NCBI GenBank assembly: GCA_943737045.1
Contig: CALSFV010000666.1
Span: forward strand, 62,001 to 126,000
Source of the DNA: Parapristionchus giblindavisi
Lineage: Eukaryota; Nematoda; Chromadorea; Rhabditida; Diplogasteridae
DNA: 64,000 nt
Reading direction: 5' to 3'
Of this stretch, positions 35,401-43,812 are shown one piece after another (position 1 is the stretch's first letter; each line of letters begins with the position of its first letter). The notes beneath the pieces were generated by a model, which ran no database searches, was not told the DNA's origin, and saw only the letters and a list, made by a program, of their open reading frames with translations. Made by a program: the position numbers and the translations under genes.

Positions 35401-36372
35401 TTATTATTCACATTTATTATTCAGTTAAACGTAAGTTTACTACTGCACGTGGTGTATAATACTGTAATGCATTTCGTCAAATGTTCTTTCACTTGTAGTA
35501 AACTGCTTCTTCAGTGACGTAAAGTAAGTAAACTACTAGTTTGGAAACACCAGAATTTAGACTATAATTCACAAAACCAATACTTCTCCACCGGCAGTGC
35601 GCTCCATAAAAAGAATATGGCGGACACTCCGAAGTTGGATACAGCGAGCGCGTAGCAGATGTGACCAAAGGTATTGTGCATGTACTTGGTGCGATGAATG
35701 GTTCGGCATGCAAAGAAGTTGGAAACCATCCCAGTTATGGATACCTGCAAGACTCGATTCAATTATTAATATTACTCTTCACTCTTCCTAAAATGAATCT
35801 CTTCTGAATAGGGTTCTGTGTCGTTACAGTTACCTTACGTGCGTACGCCGTAACCCCCGCCGTAACGACGAAGATGCGGCGGAGACGGTTACGGCGTTGA
35901 CACGTAAGGCAAATGTAACATCGCATTAATATTAATCTCCACTCGGCCTACAATGAATCTCTTCTGAATAGGGTTTTAAAATAGTCGAGATTAGGGTTCC
36001 CTAAAACGGTTCGACCACGAAGGGAGGAGTCAAACATTGCCGTTTCTGCCAGATGGATCGGATAACCGCATGCGAGAGGAACATTGGAAAAAAATAAAAC
36101 GGATACTAAAAAAAGAACAAAAACCTGAAAACTTCTGAGCGCGATTTGAAACGGTTATCTTGTGGCCTGTTCAGTGGAATTGACTATTTGGGGGTTGGCC
36201 TGTAAAATAATTGCGGGCCCGCAAGCCCCGAATGGCCAACTCTACGGTTCAGGCAACCCACACTATGTCTTCTAACAATAACTGCCTGGTGACAAAGTTA
36301 GCGTACACGTGAACAAAAAGAATTAGAACTCACAAGGTATAAAAGTGTCGTAGTTCCCTTGTTGCTTCGCAT
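29500..36372 (-). CDS. Seven-transmembrane chemoreceptor, Srx family, 9 exons, 285 aa
   Basis: Exons, 5' to 3' on the minus strand: 36334-36372, 35584-35744, 34940-34991, 34738-34824, 33591-33681, 32128-32209, 30849-30945, 30619-30678, 29500-29688. They total 858 nt in consistent phase, ending TGA at 29500-29502. Srx hallmarks in order are TM1-TM2 with HNTFGHICYALAVSNFGVSA, then YSHVIISFNRLVHIAFPWK after TM3 (the family's YSH..IS.NR motif), a loop EKCYFTYDITSSLWNFADTDC, WFDFVTGIVVLSLIFF as TM5, a basic loop RESQQRRSIE leading into TM6, and SWGSLHAVDG at TM7. Srx proteins are odorant-type G-protein-coupled receptors of nematode sensory neurons. The start is the least certain part: the frame is open upstream (CCINETVE, with a possible N-glycosylation site) but has no earlier in-frame ATG, so a further 5' exon is possible. 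Confidence 0.87.
29782..30122. mobile_element. 341-bp TTAA-flanked element with tRNA-like segment (family F2), in Srx intron
   Basis: TTAA lies at 29778-29781 and 30123-30126. The terminal repeats are AGGTGGAGTCCGACGAAT and ATTCGAGGGCCTCCATCT. A minus-strand tRNA-like stretch at 29968-30028 has B box GGTTCGAAACC and GTGGCGTAGTGGTAAAT. It is in opposite orientation to the copy at 15063-15402 and lies in the last Srx intron. Confidence 0.82.
31010..31117. mobile_element. Degraded F1 element fragment
   Basis: AGGCTCGAATTTTCGAATT, AAATTGCAAACGGGTCGAACC and CTTCTTTAA match the right half of F1 elements in order. The left end is missing. Confidence 0.55.
31761..31828 (-). repeat. tRNA-like sequence in Srx intron
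   Basis: The minus strand reads GTGGTGTAGTGTGTAAGGC (A-box-like) and, about 40 bases later, GGTTCGATGCC (B box). Arms do not pair as a complete cloverleaf by eye, so this is more likely a SINE-like or element-borne tRNA relic than a tRNA gene. Confidence 0.5.
32422..32895. mobile_element. ~474-bp fold-back MITE in Srx intron
   Basis: TAATGCTGTGTTCAGAACTT at the left matches the inverse of the right end. GGAAAATGC/GCATTTTCC motifs repeat along both arms. Open frames here on both strands follow from the inverted arms. Confidence 0.8.
32935..33345 (+). pseudogene. Degraded 3' end of a CR1-like LINE reverse transcriptase ORF
   Basis: Across at least two frames the translation reads VQRDITRRLFNRC, then LDLITLERRRSLADL, then ASRAFDVWNNLPDY. 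These align in order with the C-terminus of the intact LINE ORF2 (VQNYFTRRVFNRC; LNLDTLEKRREEIDI; the final FFPRAARLL region). Frameshifts and stops show it is dead. The strand is opposite to the Srx gene and it lies in an Srx intron. Confidence 0.7.
33396..33416. repeat. 21-nt poly-C tract
   Basis: Uninterrupted run of 21 C's just after the LINE remnant. On the minus strand it is a G-run, inside an Srx intron. Such tracts are often mis-sized in assemblies. Confidence 0.9.
33517..33549. repeat. (ATT)n microsatellite
   Basis: About ten ATT units with one GTT interruption. It ends about 40 bp from the Srx exon at 33591-33681. ATT repeats also end the intact LINE at 63.4 kb, so this may be the remnant's 3' tail. 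Confidence 0.8.
33719..33840. mobile_element. GCACACCCC-family MITE in Srx intron
   Basis: ATTTAAACGCAGACCCTGC start and TTAGCTCGGGGTGTTGTTTTAAA end, with a GAGAGAGAGTAGCCAGAGCGG core. The family reading is clear despite divergence. Confidence 0.7.
33841..34550. other. Srx intron sequence, no feature seen
   Basis: Long AT-rich stretch between MITEs. It contains TAGATATATAGATATAGATAG-like dinucleotide-rich sequence near 34430 and no exon needed by the Srx frame. Confidence 0.4.
34556..34681. mobile_element. GCACACCCC-family MITE in Srx intron
   Basis: GACCCCGAGCTAATTATTCAG start, CTCTCTCGCAGACAAAACGAG core and GGCCAGAGCGGAGAGTTT. It ends about 57 bp from the exon at 34738-34824. Confidence 0.7.
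35080..35240. repeat. Small element carrying the empty TTAA site for the 1,777-bp element
   Basis: GTGTAAAAATCTATACATCC, TTTTAATGTG, CCTTTTTCCAATTTACACCC and CTGTTAATTAGAACACATT match the two sides that flank the insertion at 1244-3020, joined here across a single TTAA. It lies in the Srx intron between exons 35584-35744 and 34940-34991. Confidence 0.75.
35262..35376. mobile_element. GCACACCCC-family MITE in Srx intron
   Basis: CATCGAGCTAATTTGAAAATC start, CTCTCTCGCTTTCTTTGTC core and TTGTCAGAGCGGAGAAC end. Confidence 0.7.
35824..35920. mobile_element. Short GC-rich fold-back in Srx intron 1
   Basis: CAGTTACCTTACGTG and GTACGCCGTAAC pair with GTTACGGCGTTGACACGTAAG. It is related in style to the hairpin at 36881-36970. 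Confidence 0.6.
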
Positions 36373-36570
36373 CTCCACAGTCTCGTTGATACAACAGTCG
36401 AGAGTGTAGAGATCTCTGGGCGGATCTCTTTTCACGTCGAGCGCGATGGAATCATCTCGTCTAGAAGGATTATTATTATTATTAGAGTTATCATGGTCTT
36501 ATGTCATTAAGAAAGGTTGAGTCTTCGTTAGATTTCTCACGTATCTCGCGGGACAAGCGATATGTGCGAA

Positions 36571-36678
36571 ATTAAAGCGACAGTCCAAGCTAATTTAAAA
36601 CTCTACGCTCTGGCCACACTCTCCCTTTTTCTTTGTCTACGAGAGAGTATTGCCAATGCGGAGAGCTTAGGATGCGCG
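36571..36678. mobile_element. GCACACCCC-family MITE upstream of Srx gene
   Basis: TTAAAGCGACAGTCCAAGC start, CTCTACGCTCTGGCC, GAGAGAGTATTGCC core. It lies about 200 bp upstream of the Srx start, with a promoter-proximal position on either side of any further 5' exon. Confidence 0.65.
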
Positions 36679-36880
36679 AATTTAAGATAATGGAATTCTA
36701 CGAAATGCAGTATTTCGAATGGGAACTGAACTCTACCAAAAAATCCTTTTGGATTGGGAATTATTCATTTCCCGTGACGGAATAATCCCTTTATATGTAT
36801 GAGAATATAAAATAATTCAATGAAATATTTTCTTATCATTAATTTCGTCAGGGGCAATGGCGAGGAATAAATCACGATCG

Positions 36881-36970
36881 TAATGCGGTGTTACATTTTC
36901 AAAAGTGTGCACGCCGTAACGTCTCAGTCAATACGGCGTGCGCACGTTTTGAAAATGTAACACCGCATTA
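36881..36970. mobile_element. 90-bp hairpin element
   Basis: TAATGCGGTGTTACATTTTC pairs with its inverse at the other end, leaving a ~20-base loop. TA at each outer end would fit a TA-flanked MITE. Confidence 0.7.
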
Positions 36971-38057
36971 GAGAGATTTCACAGAAGATAAAGATTATAG
37001 AACTGATGATGTTCTTTGAGAAAGTTCATTACATTCATTAAGAGGATGAGATATAGTAGAAATCTAAGAATCCGAGTACATTTAATCCAATTGTGAGACT
37101 AATTGCGAGATTTTATCAACGACCATGACGAACGAGAAAGAGCTAAAGCTAAAAGCGAATTATTTGTAAGTAGCCAGGACGCGATGTCTCAAGGGTGGAT
37201 TTCCCGAGGACACTATAATCGCGCTCTTGGCGATAAATTATTCTTATGTGCATGGTAATGGATTGAATTATTGTGCGGGTGATGGGGAATTCAGAATCGT
37301 GAGGAGTAATTGTAGATCATCCATGATTATTGAGATCGGGACAGCTGATTTATCGTTGTCCACTATTGCGAAAACAACAGATGCTTACAATATTATATCT
37401 GTAACATTGAGAATGAGAAATATCAACCTATTTTCCGGGTGCCGAAAAAGTGGTTGGCATGGAGTCCCTTATGAAACCTCTCCAGGACGAAATACGTCCA
37501 AAAGTGGAAGAGAAATATGGGAGGGGCTTGCAAATGTTTTCAATATTTTCACGCGTTTTCATTATTTTTCTTTGGTATCCACTTAATTTAGTCCATCAGT
37601 TATTTGATACTTAAATACTTGTCCCCGCCCGTTCTTCTATGACCGTATAAAATTGTTCGTATAAAATGTACTTGCATAAGAAAATGACAAACTGCATTTA
37701 AATACCGAGAAAGAGGGAATTTACATACAGTTGCACGCTCTCGCCTAACTCTCGATTACCCATCTTCTTCCTACCTAACACTCTTACCTCTTACCTAACC
37801 CGTCTGACATTCGCCGCACTGATTTGATTCTTATAAAAGATCAGGGCAAAGGTCCTGATCTATGCTAAACAGGAAATAGTCATTGCGGACGCTCCGGACA
37901 AATAAAACAAGTGATTTTTATACGCTCAATACCACTATATGGCAAAAGAAAGCGCTGTAAACTCCAGACAGATAAAAATCACTGTAAACTCTAGACAACT
38001 AAAGAAAGCCTACCTTCTCTAAGCAGTGGTACTTCAGCCGTTTTAATTAACCATGTT

Positions 38058-38172
38058 TAAAGGCACACCCCAAACTAATTTTAACCTCCGCATTGTCAAT
38101 GCTCTCTCGTAGACAAAGAAAGCGAGAGAGTGTGGCCAGTGCGGAGAGTTTTAAATTAGCTTGGGCTGCCGA
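38058..38172. mobile_element. GCACACCCC-family MITE present only in duplication unit 1
   Basis: TTTAAAGGCACACCCCAAAC start and CGGAGAGTTTTAAATTAGCTT end. The matching place in unit 2 (about 40347-40370) reads straight from CATGTTTAA to GGTAAACTGTC without it. Confidence 0.8.
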
Positions 38173-38987
38173 TTTCAGGTAAACTGTCAGAATCTTCACA
38201 CATGTCATGTCATAATTCGAGTAATTTCTTAAGTCACAAGTTAAACAATTAATTAAATCATAAGTTATCATAGAGCAAAAATAAGTAAAGTAAAACTATC
38301 CCCACAAACAAAAAAATTGCGAAGGAAGATTGGGCTAATCGAGGAGGTTTCTTACAGAATTTCGTGTACACAATTCACGATTAAACGTTTGCGAACTCTC
38401 ACACATGTTCAAAACTTGTTATTTAACCTTTTTATTCACGTTTTTCATTGGAACACCCGGAGAAAATCATTTAAAATGACTGTGGTGAATAAGTGACAAT
38501 TTCGCGATTCAGAACAACTCGAAAAAATCTTTCACGAGTGATAATAATATGTGCAGAGTAAGGAAGCACGAGAGGATAAGAAGACGAAGGGAAGCAGCAT
38601 GCACTATACAACTCAACAGTATTCTTGATATTTATTAATGTCATCAGACACATATGGGATTCCGGAAAGTTCAAGTAAAGTTAATAAATATACATTTCAT
38701 GTTCTATTTCTTCATTTTATAAATAAATGGCTACATTTCACACTTGTTTTTAGAGTTTATCGCCGTATGGTGATTAATCCGATAAGCAATTCGAAGGATG
38801 TCGAAATAAATAAATACACCGATAATCCTAATTCTTATTTTTAAAGCTTTGAGAAAGTTCATTACATTCATTAAGAGGATGAGATATAGTAGACATCTAA
38901 GAATCCGAGTGCATCTAATCCATGACTAATTGTGATCAACGCGAGATTTTATCAACGACCATGAACGGCGAGAAAGAGTTATTTGTA

Positions 38988-39531
38988 CAGTACAGCCCGG
39001 TCGTGTTTTGTACACATTCTGCGCTGCGCTCCGCTGCGGGGCGCATTTGGATGCATCATTTATTTCCTTTGCGCATGAATATTGTTGAATTCTCAAAGTC
39101 TTAATCATGAGTTTCCGTGATAAAAAGTTCTTTTAATGACTAAAGAAACTGAAGCAAAATTTTTATTAATGAGAAAAAACAATTAAAAGGCAAATCACAC
39201 TGGTCCGAAAATGATGGGTACTGTAAATTTTAAAATAGGTCTTATGGCGATCGTGCGATCGATACGCAATATTACAGTATACCTTTCCAGTAAATTAATA
39301 GTGATCATTTTCGGACCAGTGTGATTTGCCTTTTAATTGTTTTTTCTCATTAATAAAAATTTTGTTTCAGTTTCTTTAGTCATTAAAAGAACTTTTTATC
39401 ACGGAAACTCATGATTAAGACTTTGAGAATTCAAAAATATTCATACGCAAAGGAAATAAATGATGCGTCCAAATGCGCCCCGCAGCGGAGCGCGGCGCAG
39501 AATGTGTACAAAACACGACCGGGCTGTACTG
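38988..39531. mobile_element. 544-bp palindromic MITE with TA target duplication, only in duplication unit 2
   Basis: The ends are CAGTACAGCCCGGTCGTG and the inverse, flanked by TA at 38986-38987 and 39532-39533. The empty site in unit 1 reads TTATTTGTAAGTAGCCAGG at about 37161. Arms are about 230 bp, near identical; the centre near 39260 holds GCGATCGTGCGATCG. The pattern is Tc1/mariner-type, non-autonomous. Confidence 0.9.
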
Positions 39532-41146
39532 TAATATAGCTAGGACGCGATGTCTCAATGGTGGATTTCCCTAGGACACTATAATCGCGCTCTTGGACGA
39601 TAAATTATTCACATGGTGTATGTGCGAAGTAATTATTGATGGATTGAATTATTGTGCGGGTGATTTGGAATTCAGAATCGTGATGAATAATTGTAGATCA
39701 TCCGTGAGAATCGAGAGCGCGACAGATGATTTATCGTTGTCCACCATCGCGAAAGCAACAGATGCTTACAATATTATATCTGTAACATTGAGAATGATAA
39801 ATATCAACCGATTTTTTCCGGGTGTATATGGGAGGGGCTTGCAAGTGTTTTCAATATTTTCACCGTTATTTTGCTTTGGTGTCCACTTTTAATTAAAATT
39901 TAGGCCATCAGTTATTTGATACTTAAATCCTTGTCCCCGTCCGTTCTTCTATGACCACTATTGTACGTATAAAATGTACTTGCGTAAGAAAATGACAAAC
40001 TGCATTGAAATACCGAGACAACGGGCATTTGCATATAGTGGCACGCTCTCGCCAAACTCTCGATTACCCCTCCTCTTCCTACCTAGCCCTCTCACCTCTT
40101 GTCTAACCCGTCTGACATTCGCCGCACTGATTTAATTCTTATAACAGATCGGCATGGGTCCTGATCTATGCTAAACAGGAAATAGTCATTGCGGACGCTT
40201 CGCACAAATAAAACAAGTGATTTTTATACGCTCAATGCCACTATATGTATGTCAAAAGGAAGCACTGTAAACTCCAGACAACTAAAGTAGGCCTACCTTC
40301 TCTAATCAGTGCGCGGCACTTGAGCCGTTTTAATTATTATTTTACCCATGTTTAACAATGTTTGTAAGGTAAACTGTCAGAATCTTCACACATGTCATGT
40401 CATAATTCGAGTAATTTCTTAAGTCACAAGTTGAACAATTAATTAAATCATAAGTTATCATAGAGCAAAAATAAGTAAAGTAAAACAATCCCCACAAACA
40501 AAAAAAATTGCGAAGGAAGATTGGGCTAATCGAGGAGGTTTCTTACAGAATTTCGTGTACACAATTCACGATTAAACGTTTGCGAACTCTCACATATGTT
40601 CAAAACTTGTTATTTAACCTTTTTATTCACGTTTTTCATTGGAACACCCGGAGAAAATCATTTAAAATGACTGTGGTGAATAAGTGACAATTTCGCGATT
40701 CAGAACAACTCGAAAAAATCTTTCACGAGTGATAATAATATGTGCAGAGTAAGGAAGCACGAGAGGATAAGAAGACGAAGGGAAGCAGCATGCACTATAC
40801 AACTCAACAGTATTCTTGATATTTATTAATGTCATCAGACACACATGGGATTCCGGAGTTCAAGTAAAGTTAATAAATATACATTTCATGTTCTATTTCT
40901 TCATTTTATAAATAAATGGCTACATTTCACACTTGTTTTTAGAGTTAATCGCACTATGGTGATTAATCCGATAAGCAATGGATGTCGAAATAAAAAAAAA
41001 TACACCGATAATCGTAATTCATATTTTTAAGCCTTACAAGTATCATTGTCAGTGGCATGTGAGGCTCACTCTAATCTCCTCTTTGGAACGTATCATACAA
41101 TCGCCATGAATAATCTCTGGTATTTCGAAACTTAAAGACTACTTAA

Positions 41147-41510
41147 AGAAGGGGACCCACGAGTTTTTTCGTGACTAAACTGGCCAAGCAGAACTGTAGA
41201 TCACATCTCCCTGTATACAAAAACAATTTTCTCTAAAATTTTAGGTGAACAGGAATGTCGTAATCCGAGCATAAAGTTCATTGATCCCCCAGGGAAAGGC
41301 GCGAGTTTTTGAATTTGAAGGATGCATATAAAGAAAATTGCAAACGAGAATCGAACCCACGTAGCGCGGTTACTAGCGCTAACCACTAACCACTGAGCTA
41401 CACGCTCTATGCACCCATTCGCTCATATCTAATAGAGAACATAATGCCACTTCCTATGCCCCATGTTCTTCTTGTCAATAGTGCACTCCAAATCTCGTGG
41501 GTCCCCTTCT
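41147..41510. mobile_element. 364-bp F1 element
   Basis: TTAA lies at 41143-41146 and 41511-41514. The ends are AGAAGGGGACCCACGAG and CTCGTGGGTCCCCTTCT. The tRNA-like segment at about 41338-41405 (minus strand) has B box GGTTCGATTCTC and GTGTAGCTCAGTGGTTAG, closer to a tRNA A box than the 26-kb copy. Confidence 0.87.
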
Positions 41511-41514
41511 TTAA

Positions 41515-41895
41515 AGTCTGCACTTGAAGTAGACTTCAGCTTTCGAAATACCGGAGAGAACCAGTAACCGAGGGCCGAAACTTTTTCCTCGCTCTCTCTT
41601 TTTTTGGCACAGTCGTTCTATTCCTTTTTTCTCTCCTAAGTTGTCTTTGACTTGAATGCTCTTTTCCTCTTTGCGAGCGAAACAGTGGATAAAATTCTCA
41701 CAACATTAACCACGCCAAAAAAAAGTAGAAGGAAAAGTGTCGTTGCACAGATTTATCCTAGACTGGAGCGTGGGTAAAAGATCAAACGATGTTGAGGCGA
41801 AATTATAATTGGATTATTCTGATATTTCCTTCTGGGGGGATTACCCATGCGCGGAAGCCAAAACAGATTATCTGCTCAACTACATGTATAACATA
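41515..41895. other. Spacer between F1 copies, nothing recognised
   Basis: No open frame or repeat can be supported here; pyrimidine-rich around 41590-41680. Confidence 0.4.
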
Positions 41896-41899
41896 TTAA

Positions 41900-42973
41900 A
41901 GAAGGGGACCCACGAGTTTTTTCGTGACTAAACTGGCCAGACAGAACTATTGATCACATCTCCTTGTATACAAAAACAATTTTCTCGAAAACTTTAAATG
42001 CCCCAGAATACCGTAATTCGGACTTAAGGTTCATTGATATGGCCAGGGAAAGGCACGAGTTTTTGAAATTGAAGCACAAATGTATAGAAAATTGCAAACG
42101 GGAATCGAACCCGCGTGGGGCGCTGACTACTAACCACTGAGCCACCCGTAGATCAAAGATCAATTTCGAACAAAGCAAAGTCGGCTTGTCATATAATTAT
42201 GCGAGCTCTTCGGACTAATAACCCTAAAATTCTCCTTAAAGCATATTCAATCTACATCAGGCCCATTCTAGAAAGCGCATCTACGGTGTTCAATCCTTAT
42301 CAGAAAAAATATATTAAAGTCCTTGAACAGGTACAGAATTACTTCACAAGAAGGCTGTTCGCACGTTGTTTCAAATCAACGTGGGACAATATGCCTCGGG
42401 CAAATGTTCGCAACGAAACACTCGATCTAGAAACCCTCGAACACCGTAGATCCATCATAGACATTAGAACTTTAAACTACTTAGAGGCAAATTTAGGATT
42501 TCAAATAAGAAAAATCACTATTTCAAAACATATATTACAAGAAATGGGTTGAATTTCTCCAATTCAGGGTCCCGTTTCCAATACAGGCACAATAACTTCT
42601 TTTTGCGAGCGGCCCGTTTGCTTACAAAACCCGAAAATAGAATCTCCTTTGATGTTGGAGACTGATCTGCATGTCCTGTTGTCGCCTATTCATACAGATT
42701 CTCTTCCCTCCCCCCAATTCTATCGTCCCTTAGGAACACTGATATCTCCTTCTAGGCTCAATCCATAAGCACTATTTCATTCCATTCCTTATTTTCTTCA
42801 CTTGTTTATTTATTTGTTTCACATCATTTGTTCGCTAAATGTGAATAAATATATATTATTAAACCCGCTCTACGCGTTCAATCAGTCAAATCTAATAGAG
42901 AACAGAATGTCACTTCCTATGTCCCACGTTCTTCATGTCAATAGCGCAGCCCAAATCTCGTGGGTCCCCTTCT
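41900..42973. mobile_element. F1 element split by a truncated LINE
   Basis: The left part is 41900 to about 42147, with TTAA at 41896-41899 and the tRNA-like CCACTGAGCC region reached at 42135-42145. The right part is about 42868-42973 (AATCTAATAGAGAAC..., CTCGTGGGTCCCCTTCT, TTAA 42974-42977). Together they give a complete F1 element. The break falls inside the tRNA-like segment. Confidence 0.82.
42150..42866 (+). mobile_element. 5'-truncated CR1-like LINE insertion
   Basis: 42199-42552 encodes ILLKAYSIYIRPILESASTV...VQNYFTRRLFARCF, colinear with the C-terminal ~115 residues of the intact ORF2 (60420-63257). After a frameshift near 42550 the frame continues with FQYRHNNFFLRAARLL to about 42665. 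A 3' untranslated tail ends in ATATATATTATTA. It was therefore a 5'-truncated reverse-transcribed copy that landed in F1 and later decayed. Confidence 0.8.
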
Positions 42974-42977
42974 TTAA

Positions 42978-43254
42978 TAAAATAGATTAAACAAATAACA
43001 ATTTATCGTTTCTTAGACGGAAAAGTTCTAAAAAAACATATATCAAGATCAACTATGCCGTGGACCATCGGATCTGTAGTGACATGAGATCATTCCACTG
43101 ATTTCGTCTTACCATCCCATTGGCTGTTCGCTTCTTTCTTTGATCGCTTCGACCATTCCATCACTCTTCTCTCTATCAAGCGAAGATGTGCGAAGATATT
43201 TGTTCCGAACTCAATGTATTGTAGGTCAAGTTAAGGGTATAAGTAAATCCCGTT
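42978..43254. other. Intergenic, no feature seen
   Basis: No open frame, RNA or repeat supported. Confidence 0.35.
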
Positions 43255-43480
43255 ATTGTGCGTATAAAATGTAATTGCATAAGAAAATGACACTGTGCTC
43301 TAAAGAACGGAAGTCGCTCAAAGGCTAGATCTCGCCCCGTCTCTCCGCTGCCTCTCCCTAACCCGGCTGACGTTCGCCGCGCGCTATTTGATATAAAAGA
43401 GATCGGCATAGTTTCTGAACCATGCAAAACAAGAAATAGTCTCTTCTACAAATAAAACAAGTGATTTTATACGCTCAATA
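43255..43480. mobile_element. 'CCGTATAAAAT' family MITE, variant
   Basis: GTGCGTATAAAATGTAATTG start and AAACAAGTGATTTTATACGC end, with the CTGACGTTCGCCGCG block also present at 37.80 and 40.11 kb. Confidence 0.65.
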
Positions 43481-43808
43481 TTCAAGTTGATCCTGCGTTA
43501 GTCCTGTGGTTGATCACTGCTAGGCCAGTATTAATTCAAGGTCAATTCAGTCCTATTTTCCTGTAATCTTGTATGTAGCTATCAATTCCAATTTGGGGCT
43601 CCTTCGCGGTGTCACGACCAAGAATCGAAGAATGGGAGATGAAATATTAAATATATTGCATAAATCTTAAATATGTCGTTATTACTGTCATATCTCGGTA
43701 ATAGCTTTGACAATATTTTCAGGTAACAAATGCTTTTTTTTGAAATTAGAAAGTTTGATGTTTGAAGATAGATTTCGAATCAGCGGTCAATCCCCTATAA
43801 CATCTCAA
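43481..43808. other. Intergenic, no feature seen
   Basis: AT-rich spacer before the 2.45-kb TTAA element. Nothing recognised. Confidence 0.35.
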
Positions 43809-43812
43809 TTAA

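Larger units (their letters stand above)
37016..41030. repeat. Tandem duplication, unit 1 37016-38846, unit 2 38847-41030
   Basis: Both units start TTTGAGAAAGTTCATTACAT and share, in order, the GATGTCTCAA block, a GGATTGAATTATTGTGCGGG block, a CCGTATAAAAT-type MITE (37656-37929 and 39965-40235), TAAACTGTCAGAATCTTCAC and the CATATGGGATTCCGG/CACATGGGATTCCGG block. Unit 2 has a 544-bp palindromic insertion. Unit 1 has a GCACACCCC MITE that unit 2 lacks. No gene is recognised in either unit. Confidence 0.85.

Noticed and set aside
37227..39892. Paired frames with GLNYCAGD.EFRIV in both tandem duplicates
   Set aside because: Several substitutions between the two copies change the amino acid, the frames have no start context, splice partners or known domain, and the C-termini differ.
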